NCBI GenBank assembly: GCA_002310995.1
Contig: DBYV01000043.1
Location: 10,365 to 42,902 of the forward strand
Origin: a bacterium UBP6_UBA1177
Lineage (GTDB): Bacteria; UBP6; UBA1177
DNA length: 32,538 bases
Direction: 5' to 3'
The translations under genes and the position numbers were made by a program. Below the pieces are notes generated by a model. That model was not told the origin of the DNA. It saw only the letters and a list, made by a program, of their open reading frames with translations, and made no database searches. Each line of letters starts with the position of its first letter. Positions within the stretch are counted from its first letter, which is position 1. Positions 22,771 through 29,739 of this stretch are shown piece by piece.

Positions 22771-24324
22771 ATGAGATTTACAATTGTTTACTTGGTTCTT
22801 GTCTCCTTTACGTTCCTTTCACTGACACCTGCCGGTGTATCGCTGGCAGAACTCCGTGCGGATGACGGTTTTGAACTTGAAGAGCTTGATTTGGGGCTTG
22901 AAGAGGACGAGGAAGAATCCGAAGAGGAAAGTTCTTCCGAAAAAAGTGAAAAATCTGATGAAGAACTCGATGAGGAAGAGAGTTCCGAGAGTTCGGAAGA
23001 TTCCGAAGAGTCTGAGGAGGAAGAGGATTCTGAGGAAGAATCTCCGAAATCAAAACGCTCCTCAAAGGCTGATGACTCGGAAAGCTACACCTCATCAGGT
23101 AAAAAGATTATGGCAGTATACGTGTTCGAAGATTCGCACACTGTCAAAGCGGCTGGTCATGTTGCTGCGGAAACAGCTTCCCGCCTTGCTGCGTCAAAGG
23201 ATTTTGACTATGTCGGAACAGAAGCTGCTATTGAATCGTCATCATCTGCTTCTTGGTTGAAAAACGCTAAAAAGAATTTTGAAGAAGGAAAAGCGCTTTA
23301 TAATGATCTCGGTGTGGAAGAGGCTATAGAAAAGTTCAAATCGGCTCTGAAATATCTCGAAGACAATATCGATAAAGTTGCTGATATGACTCTTATGAGT
23401 GATGTTATTTTCTATCTCGGAGCAAGCCATGAACTCCTTGACGAGGATGATAAGGCTGAATCCTATTTTTCAACATACCTTTCGATCAATCCTGACGGTC
23501 AGCCGGAAGGTTCCACTTTCTCGGAAGAAGTAATGTCGGCTTTCGAAGGAGTAAAAAGTGATCGCAAGAGTGCTGGAAAAGGTTCTCTGAAAGTTCAGTG
23601 CAATCAGAACGGCGCACTTGTTTTCATTGACGGTAAAATCGCAGGAATGACACCGCTCACTCTTCGCGGCATCAGTGAGGGCAAGCACTACTACCGCATC
23701 CACAAAAACGGTTTCCGTCCTGCGGGCGGTTCGATATCTGTGCGTGGAGGCAAGACAACTACCATCAATGAAACCATAAACAAGAGTGCTTCTGCTTCAG
23801 CTGTCAGCGCACTCGAAGAAGAGATGAAGTCAGGATTCGGCAGCCTTGCAATGATTCGCAAGGCGACGGATTTGGCTGAAGATAACGGACTTAATAATGT
23901 TTTTGTCGTCAAAGCGTCGCTCGGAGCTGATGAAAGACTCAAATATCAGGGCATTATGATTGACTGCGATAAAAAGGAATTCAAAAAAACTGAAGCGGTC
24001 ATGGATCTTCCTGAAAAGGATGCAGCAGCTGATTCAGCATCGCTCAAACAGTTCAACAAAGCTCTTGTAGATGATCCTTACGAATATAAGGCTATATCCG
24101 ATCTGCTTATGGAAGAGGCTGATTTGCTCGGACTTTCCGACAAACCTGCCGAAGAAAAGAAGGACGATAAGGAAAAGAAACCGATTTACAAAGAATGGTG
24201 GCTCTGGACAGTTGTCGGCGTTGTTGTTGCCGGTGGTGTAGCAGCAGGAGTAGTTTGCGGATTAGGAAAATGCACAGGCGGCAATGGCAGCAACGGTGCA
24301 ACTTTGGATATAAACATTCAGTAG
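22771..24324 (+). CDS. Exported PEGA/TPR protein with C-terminal membrane anchor
   Basis: Protein of 517 aa. A signal peptide (to about 26, GVSLAEL) is followed by a Ser/Glu tract of about 70 residues (EEESEEESSSEKSEK type). Residues about 165-255 form TPR-like helices (LYNDLGVEEAIEKFKSALKYLE; LGASHELLDEDDKAESYFSTYLSINPDG). A PEGA-type domain covers about 270-345 (GALVFIDGKIAGMTPLTLRG...HYYRIHKNGF). A transmembrane segment near 470-492 (WWLWTVVGVVVAGGVAAGVV) is followed by a short tail, CGLGKCTGGNGSNGA. PEGA domains are common in myxobacterial envelope proteins. The function is unknown, perhaps scaffold or cell-wall linked. It is the first gene of a plus-strand operon. Confidence 0.85.
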   Translation: MRFTIVYLVLVSFTFLSLTPAGVSLAELRADDGFELEELDLGLEEDEEESEEESSSEKSEKSDEELDEEESSESSEDSEESEEEEDSEEESPKSKRSSKADDSESYTSSGKKIMAVYVFEDSHTVKAAGHVAAETASRLAASKDFDYVGTEAAIESSSSASWLKNAKKNFEEGKALYNDLGVEEAIEKFKSALKYLEDNIDKVADMTLMSDVIFYLGASHELLDEDDKAESYFSTYLSINPDGQPEGSTFSEEVMSAFEGVKSDRKSAGKGSLKVQCNQNGALVFIDGKIAGMTPLTLRGISEGKHYYRIHKNGFRPAGGSISVRGGKTTTINETINKSASASAVSALEEEMKSGFGSLAMIRKATDLAEDNGLNNVFVVKASLGADERLKYQGIMIDCDKKEFKKTEAVMDLPEKDAAADSASLKQFNKALVDDPYEYKAISDLLMEEADLLGLSDKPAEEKKDDKEKKPIYKEWWLWTVVGVVVAGGVAAGVVCGLGKCTGGNGSNGATLDINIQ

Positions 24325-24333
24325 GAGAAGATA

Positions 24334-24522
24334 ATGGCAAAGGAAAACAAAATGGAAATTCCTGAAATTGATACCAGAACGATTGAAAGAAAACTTAAAA
24401 GCGGTGAAATAACCGAAGAAGAATACAAAAAATATCTCGACAGCCTTGAAGAGTGCACCGATTATGACACAGTCAACGAAGCTGCACTCATCAAAGAAGC
24501 CAATATCAAAAGAAATTATTAG
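24334..24522 (+). CDS. Small SHOCT-like protein
   Basis: A 62-aa soluble protein starting 9 nt after the PEGA gene behind an AGGAGA site. The middle, TIERKLKSGEITEEEYKKYLDSL, resembles the short SHOCT helical motif that often ends oligomerising bacterial proteins. Its position between the PEGA gene and DUF1844, with spacing of 8-9 nt on both sides, supports translation. Function unknown. Confidence 0.7.
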   Translation: MAKENKMEIPEIDTRTIERKLKSGEITEEEYKKYLDSLEECTDYDTVNEAALIKEANIKRNY

Positions 24523-24530
24523 AGGTCTGT

Positions 24531-24809
24531 ATGGATAACGAAAGCAAAGCTGAACTTTCGTCGATAGTCAGTCCGTCGTTTGAAAGTCTTGTTTCGTCAG
24601 TCTATTCGGCAATTCTGCTGAATCTGGGCGAAATCAAAGTCAAGGGGGCTGGGGAAGTAAGCGAAAATTTGGAAATTGCCAAATTCAATATAGGACTTCT
24701 CAAGATGCTCGAAGAAAAAACGAAAGGAAATCTTACCGAAGAGGAGGATTCCTATCTTCACGGCGTGATACTCAACTCTATGGAAAAGCTTCGTGAACAC
24801 TCACTCTGA
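24531..24809 (+). CDS. DUF1844 family protein
   Basis: A 92-aa protein with the DUF1844 pattern: SFESLVSSVYSAILLNLGEIKV, NLEIAKFNIGLLKMLEEKTKGNLTEEEDSYLHGVILNSM. The family is common in deltaproteobacteria, acidobacteria and planctomycetes and has no known function. It starts 8 nt after the SHOCT-like gene with AGAGG upstream. Its 3' end overlaps the start of the following phosphatase gene by 17 nt in another frame. Confidence 0.88.
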   Translation: MDNESKAELSSIVSPSFESLVSSVYSAILLNLGEIKVKGAGEVSENLEIAKFNIGLLKMLEEKTKGNLTEEEDSYLHGVILNSMEKLREHSL

Positions 24810-25593
24810 CAGGCTTTTACGAGTCATAAACATCGCAAGATCGGCAGGAAACACTGCAAAAAAGTTTTTTTGTTTGCCTGAGCTTAAAAAATCTTTCAAA
24901 TCCAAGTGTGATCTGGTGTCTGAAGCCGATATCACAGTCGAAAAAATGCTTCTTGAATCGCTGAAAACAGTTGATGATATCGACTTTTTAAGCGAAGAGT
25001 TCAATCCGAAGACAGGTCTCGCAAAACCGTGCTGGATAGTTGATCCGATTGACGGAACTACCAATTTTGTTGCCGGAATTGCCCCTTTTGCGATTTCGAT
25101 TGCACATTATGACGGGAGTAAAGTCGATCTGGCGGTTTGCTTTCTTCCGGTGACTGACGAAATGTTCTGCGCCGAAGCAGGAAAGGGGGCTTGGCTCAAC
25201 GGCGAAAAAATTTCGGTCAACAGCGAGGATACCGCGATAAACTGTGTAGGGGCCACAGGTTTTGCCGACATAACGCAGCACGGTGGAACAGGAACTTTGC
25301 CGGTTTTCTGCAGCATGGTTCAGAAGACGCGCGCCATGAGAAGGCTCGGTTCGGCTGTCACGGATTTAGTTTACACGGCGTGCGGAAAATTCGCGTTTTT
25401 TTATGAGGCGGGACTTTCGCCCTGGGATGTCGCGGCGGGTTCTCTTGTCGTGAAAGAAGCCGGCGGAATAGTAACCGAGTTTTCGGGCGGAGAAAACTAT
25501 ATTTTGGGGAAAACTATAATCGCCTCGAACCCGAAAATGTATGATTTTGTCAAAAACGAGATCATAAATTCCCTTCCCAAAAATTGTTTTTAA
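24793..25593 (+). CDS. Inositol-monophosphatase-family phosphatase
   Basis: Mg-dependent sugar-phosphatase-fold enzyme of 266 aa (SuhB-like). Motifs: DLVSEADITVEKML, the acidic LSEEF, metal-binding DPIDGTTNF, and the C-terminal LGSAVTDLVYTACGKF...SPWDVAAGSLVVKEAGG, with the second-metal Asp in WDVA. Family members dephosphorylate myo-inositol phosphates, sugar phosphates or 3'-phosphoadenosine phosphate; the actual substrate here is uncertain. The start is GTG, inside the DUF1844 gene, implying coupled translation. No nearer ATG keeps the N-terminal helix. Confidence 0.9.
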   Translation: MNTHSDRLLRVINIARSAGNTAKKFFCLPELKKSFKSKCDLVSEADITVEKMLLESLKTVDDIDFLSEEFNPKTGLAKPCWIVDPIDGTTNFVAGIAPFAISIAHYDGSKVDLAVCFLPVTDEMFCAEAGKGAWLNGEKISVNSEDTAINCVGATGFADITQHGGTGTLPVFCSMVQKTRAMRRLGSAVTDLVYTACGKFAFFYEAGLSPWDVAAGSLVVKEAGGIVTEFSGGENYILGKTIIASNPKMYDFVKNEIINSLPKNCF

Positions 25594-25611
25594 TAAGAAA
25601 AACACTATAAT
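25584..25611 (+). promoter_or_regulatory. Internal promoter before trmL
   Basis: TTGTTT (25584-25589), 16 nt, TATAAT (25606-25611, perfect -10). It starts the trmL-transporter-cNMP series about 25 nt before the trmL ATG. Confidence 0.65.
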
Positions 25612-25642
25612 ATAGCGTTTTTGATTTTTGAGTTTGGATCTC

Positions 25643-26101
25643 ATGTTTGAAGTGGTGCTCGTAAATCCGGAAATTCCGCAGAATACAGGAAATATTGCGC
25701 GGACTGTTCTTTCGCAGAAGTGCAGGCTGCACCTCGTGAAACCTTACGGATTCAAACTTGATACTGCGGCTGTGAAAAGAGCAGGTGTGGATTACTGGAA
25801 GTTCGTTGAAATCACGGAATGGGAGTCGGCAGACGATTTTTTTTCGGCAAATGACACTTCAAAGATGCACTTTTTTTCTCAGAAAGGGAAAAAAAGATAC
25901 GACCAGGTTTCCTACAAAAACGGTGATTTTTTGGTTTTCGGGTGTGAGTCTGCCGGTTTGGGCGATGAAATTCTCGGCAGATACAGAGACCAGACATGCT
26001 GTCTGCCGATGCTTGACAGCAGGGTGCGCAGCCTGAATCTGGCGAGTGCGGCTACGGCAGTGATTTTTGAAGCGATGAAACAACTTGATTTTAGGGTATA
26101 A
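25643..26101 (+). CDS. trmL: tRNA (cytidine(34)-2'-O)-methyltransferase
   Basis: SPOUT methyltransferase that 2'-O-methylates the wobble base of certain tRNA-Leu species. It is 152 aa from the ATG at 25643; a TTG five codons upstream also opens the frame but lacks homologous sequence. Motifs: VLVNPEIPQNTGNIARTV, LVKPYGF, VDYWKFVEI, LVFGCESAGLGDEIL, and the knot-closing CLPMLDSRVRSLNLASAATAVIFEA. The transporter-like gene begins 2 nt after its stop. Confidence 0.93.
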   Translation: MFEVVLVNPEIPQNTGNIARTVLSQKCRLHLVKPYGFKLDTAAVKRAGVDYWKFVEITEWESADDFFSANDTSKMHFFSQKGKKRYDQVSYKNGDFLVFGCESAGLGDEILGRYRDQTCCLPMLDSRVRSLNLASAATAVIFEAMKQLDFRV

Positions 26102-26103
26102 AA

Positions 26104-28983
26104 ATGAAAAGGCTTTTGGCAGCTTTCAATATGAACAATCCGGATGAAAGGAACCGGGCGCTTCTTCTTTTTGCGTACAATTTCCTTGCAACTTCCATAA
26201 TGGTTATGGGCCGAATCGTAAGAGACACTCTTTTCCTGAACAAATACAAAGGCGACAGGCTGATGCTTTCGTTCATGTATATCGGTGTTGCGATTCTTGT
26301 TTCGACGGCAACGTTTTTTTACACAAAAAGAAGTTCATATTACAGGATGGACAAGCTGATAACGACTACTTTTTCCATTGGTATAGTGTTTGTCCTGATA
26401 TTTGTCGGGCTTGTCAACAATGAAATTTCCGCAGCTTTCTCGGCACTTTACATTTTTATCGAGCTTTTGGGCGCGTTTATGATGTTCCAGTTCTGGTCGT
26501 TCACAAACGAGCTTCTTGATTCGCGCGAGGCAAAGCGTGTCCTCGGTTTTGTCGGGTGCGGCGGCATTATAGCGAGTATGGCTGTCGGCGGCTCGGTTGG
26601 AAAACTGGCAGTTCTTCTAGGGAAAGTGCAGTATCTGCTCTTCATAAACGCAGTATGCATGATGATCTGCATTCTGATTGTCCGCTTCATGGGAAAGAAG
26701 TATCAGAGCCGCCTTCAGAGAGGTGTTGTCTCGAAAACACTGACTCCGAAACAGGCTGCTGCTGCCGCTGCTTCACAGGTAAGCATCTCGAAAACGCCTT
26801 ACGTCAAATACATTGCGATAATGATAGCCTTGATTTACGTTGTCGTCACTCTTGTCGATTACCAGTTCAAGGTTGTAGCCTCTGACAAAATTACCGATCC
26901 GCAGAAACTGGCGGCTTACTTCGGTTTTGTCTACTCGGTTTTCGGCGGCGTTTTCTCGCTTTTCTTCCAGCTTATAGCGACTTCGCGTCTTCTTAAGTTC
27001 AGCATTTTCATGAGTCTCGGAATTTTGCCGGCTATACTTACTCTGAGTTCCATCTTTTTTATTGCAGTTCCGCCAGATCTTGTGATGTTCGGGCTGGCAG
27101 CTCCTCTTGTTGCTATAACCATGGCGAAATCGGGTGACAGTGCTTTCAGATATACGATAAACGACGCTGCTATACAGCTTTTGTATATTCCTCTTGATCC
27201 GAAGGTGAAAAGCAGGACGAAAGCGATAATCGATGGTATGGTCAAACCGATATTTATCGGCGTTTCGGGCTTTATTCTTCTTGCTGTAAGCTATCTGGGT
27301 AAAGCGGGAATCGTTTCTTCCGATGTCAAACTTATATCGTGGATAGTTACTGTTATCGGCATTTCATGGCTTCTCACGATAGTTGGAATAAGAGGGCGTT
27401 ATCTTTCGGTTCTTATCGACAATATCAAGAAAAAACGCTTTGGCACAAACCAGCTTACAATGCAGCCCAATGTGCTCCAGAGTATTGTGCAGAAGGCGAT
27501 TGAAAGCGGAGATGAAGAGGATCTTTCCATGGCTATTGATATGGTGGAAAGTTCCGGAAACTCGGCTTTCGGGCGTGATTTTGTTGCTCTTCTTTCCAAG
27601 GCTACCCCGAAAATAAAGGTTAAAATCCTCTCTCTGATGCGCCGCATGGAAAGCAGGTATAACACCTACAACATATTGAAATTGTTTCATGAACCTGACG
27701 AGGACGTTCTTCAGGAGGCTATTCTTACCTACGGTTATGTCCAGATGGATAAATCGGTTAAGTTTATTGCTCCGTTCCTTGATGACGACCGGATTACAAT
27801 CAGAAGAGCGGCTGTTATCGCGCTTATCAAATATGCTGGTGTTGTAGGTGCCATGACCGCCGGATCGTATCTCAAGGCGTTTCTTGAATCAGAAGATGCC
27901 ACATACCGGGCTGCTGCGGCTTATATTCTTGGCGAACTCGGCCAGAAAAACATGGATCAGCAGCTTTTCGCTCTGCTAAACGATTCCAATCCGAATGTCA
28001 GACGTGCCGCTGTCAACGCCGCTTCGAAAATAGAGTCCAGTGTCTTTATTCCGAAACTTTTCTATATGCTTTTTGACAGAGATGTCAGTTTCGATGTTGC
28101 GAAAGTTCTTTCAAAATTCGGGGAGAGGATTCTGGAACCTGCTTCAGACATTCTTTCGAACAAACTTGAAAGCTATCGCCTTAAAAGCGGAGTCGCGCGA
28201 ATGCTGGGTGACATATACACACCGGAATCATTCATGCTGCTTGCCTCGTCGCTTGATACAGAAAGCGATGAAATGCGCAATATCGCCCTTAACAGCATGA
28301 AAAAACTGCTTTCAAAAGTTGAAAAGGTCAACCTCGACAAAGAGACGCTGAAAGTTTTGCTTTTGAGAGAGATTTATCAGTATTTCCAGATACTTTATTT
28401 CTCTGTCCAGATAAAAAAGAACTTAAAGACAGTCGGGCTGTCCGATGTTATGGATACAAAACTCAACAATTGTTACCAGCGTATTTTTTCAATACTTTCA
28501 CTGATGTACGGAAATTCGCTATTTGACAATATCTACTTTAATATAACCAGAAAATTTGTTTTGCCGTCCCAGCGTGCCAACGCCTTGGAGATTATCGATA
28601 ATATCGTTGACAAGGATATCAGACCTATAATCGTTCCTCTTATAGAAAGCAGGACAGAAGAGGAAAAACTCAGTCTGGGTTATCAGTTCTTCAGTGTTAA
28701 GCAGTTAAAAATATATGATATTATTGAAACTCTTCTTTCGGATGATTCGGAGTGGGTGCGTTCAGTCACTCTTTACGCGATAGCTCACGAACATATTACC
28801 GGAATATATGGCAGAATTCAGATGTTCCTTTACGATCCCAGCCCTGTAGTCAGGGAGGCGGCACTTTACGCGATGAACTATACGAAAATAATGATATCCA
28901 AAACAGATGCACACTATCTTTTGAACGATACTGACAGGTATCTCTGTGAATATTCCCGCTCTGTTTTGCAACCGGAAGCATAG
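26104..28983 (+). CDS. Nucleotide-transporter-like membrane protein fused to HEAT repeats
   Basis: A 959-aa protein. The N-terminal 440 residues form about 10-12 membrane segments resembling the ATP/ADP translocase (NTT/Tlc, Npt1/Npt2) fold: IVRDTLFLNKYKGDR, FWSFTNELLDSREAKRVLGFVG, and GDSAFRYTINDAAIQLLYIPL followed by Lys/Arg-rich residues. In canonical NTTs, from memory, the corresponding loop carries a Lys-Glu pair (TKEMAYIPL); here it is AIQLLYIPL, so nucleotide exchange is doubtful. After a basic linker the C-terminal 500 residues are helical HEAT-like repeats (LNDSNPNVRRAAVNAASKIES; DDDRITIRRAAVIALIKYAG). The hydrophobic Ala tract near residue 220 is a loop. It begins 2 nt after trmL and is followed at 8 nt by a cyclic-nucleotide-binding protein, probably a partner. 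Confidence 0.85.
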   Translation: MKRLLAAFNMNNPDERNRALLLFAYNFLATSIMVMGRIVRDTLFLNKYKGDRLMLSFMYIGVAILVSTATFFYTKRSSYYRMDKLITTTFSIGIVFVLIFVGLVNNEISAAFSALYIFIELLGAFMMFQFWSFTNELLDSREAKRVLGFVGCGGIIASMAVGGSVGKLAVLLGKVQYLLFINAVCMMICILIVRFMGKKYQSRLQRGVVSKTLTPKQAAAAAASQVSISKTPYVKYIAIMIALIYVVVTLVDYQFKVVASDKITDPQKLAAYFGFVYSVFGGVFSLFFQLIATSRLLKFSIFMSLGILPAILTLSSIFFIAVPPDLVMFGLAAPLVAITMAKSGDSAFRYTINDAAIQLLYIPLDPKVKSRTKAIIDGMVKPIFIGVSGFILLAVSYLGKAGIVSSDVKLISWIVTVIGISWLLTIVGIRGRYLSVLIDNIKKKRFGTNQLTMQPNVLQSIVQKAIESGDEEDLSMAIDMVESSGNSAFGRDFVALLSKATPKIKVKILSLMRRMESRYNTYNILKLFHEPDEDVLQEAILTYGYVQMDKSVKFIAPFLDDDRITIRRAAVIALIKYAGVVGAMTAGSYLKAFLESEDATYRAAAAYILGELGQKNMDQQLFALLNDSNPNVRRAAVNAASKIESSVFIPKLFYMLFDRDVSFDVAKVLSKFGERILEPASDILSNKLESYRLKSGVARMLGDIYTPESFMLLASSLDTESDEMRNIALNSMKKLLSKVEKVNLDKETLKVLLLREIYQYFQILYFSVQIKKNLKTVGLSDVMDTKLNNCYQRIFSILSLMYGNSLFDNIYFNITRKFVLPSQRANALEIIDNIVDKDIRPIIVPLIESRTEEEKLSLGYQFFSVKQLKIYDIIETLLSDDSEWVRSVTLYAIAHEHITGIYGRIQMFLYDPSPVVREAALYAMNYTKIMISKTDAHYLLNDTDRYLCEYSRSVLQPEA

Positions 28984-28991
28984 GAGGAAAG

Positions 28992-29432
28992 ATGCTTACA
29001 CGAGTAGAAAGGGTACTTGCTCTCAAAAATATCGAGCTTTTCCATGACATTCCCGGCGAAGTGCTTGCCGATATAGCTGCATTGCTCGAAGAGGAAACTT
29101 TTGAAAAAGGGCAGTATATCGTGAACGAGGGCGACCTTGGAAAAGAGCTTTTCATGATTGTAAAAGGTGAAGTCGAAGTCGTTGTCGGCGGAAATGTAGT
29201 CGCGGTCATGAAAGAGGGGGCAGGATTCGGTGAGATGGCGCTTATCGACAATCAGCCTAGAAGTGCAGACATCATTGCGAGAAACGATGTTCTGGTTCTG
29301 AAAATGGAAAGCGATGACTTTCTTGAAATCCTGAAGCAGCGCGATGAAGTCGCTCTCGGTGTTATCAAAGTCCTTACCGGCCGTATCAGGGAACTTAATA
29401 CAAAACTTGCGGAAAAAGCGGGCAAAAAATAA
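28992..29432 (+). CDS. Stand-alone cyclic-nucleotide-binding domain protein
   Basis: A 146-aa cytoplasmic protein consisting of one cNMP-binding beta-barrel and flanking helices: LFHDIPGEVLADIAALLEEETFE, the phosphate-binding cassette GFGEMALIDNQPRSADI with the Glu and Arg expected for ligand contact, and a C-terminal helix (VALGVIKVLTGRIRELNTKLAEK). There is no DNA-binding helix-turn-helix, so it is not a Crp-type regulator. GGAGG lies before the ATG. Its position directly behind the transporter-HEAT gene suggests it senses a nucleotide for that protein. In other bacteria cNMP domains are fused to similar NTT-HEAT proteins (recalled, not checked). Confidence 0.9.
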   Translation: MLTRVERVLALKNIELFHDIPGEVLADIAALLEEETFEKGQYIVNEGDLGKELFMIVKGEVEVVVGGNVVAVMKEGAGFGEMALIDNQPRSADIIARNDVLVLKMESDDFLEILKQRDEVALGVIKVLTGRIRELNTKLAEKAGKK

Positions 29433-29434
29433 AT

Positions 29435-29734
29435 ATGTTCGGAAAAAAGAGTGAAGAACGGCGAATAGTCTGGTGGAATCTGCTTGCCATGACATTAATG
29501 ACGGTGCTTTCTTTTGCGCTTGTCAATGCAGAAGGTGAACCTTTTTTTTACGGACTTGTTGCCGTGCTTTTTCTTTGCGTCGGAGTTCTCATAAAACGCC
29601 CTTACGTTTTTATCGGCATTATGATTTTGACGATAGTTCTTGTTTTTATTGTTAAAGACGGATTTTTCGGCATTCTTTCAGACGGGAACGACAATATTTT
29701 CAATTTCAATTTTTTTATTAACAGCAATAAGTAA
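29435..29734 (+). CDS. Small membrane protein
   Basis: A 99-aa protein with a short charged start (MFGKKSEERR) and three hydrophobic segments at about 13-31, 38-53 and 57-73 (LLAMTLMTVLSFALV, FFYGLVAVLFLCVGVLI, VFIGIMILTIVLVFIV), ending in an Asn/Phe-rich tail. The family is not recognised. It starts 2 nt after the cNMP-binding gene and ends 5 nt before the glycosidase lipoprotein, so translation within the operon is likely. Confidence 0.7.
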   Translation: MFGKKSEERRIVWWNLLAMTLMTVLSFALVNAEGEPFFYGLVAVLFLCVGVLIKRPYVFIGIMILTIVLVFIVKDGFFGILSDGNDNIFNFNFFINSNK

Positions 29735-29739
29735 AAGCC

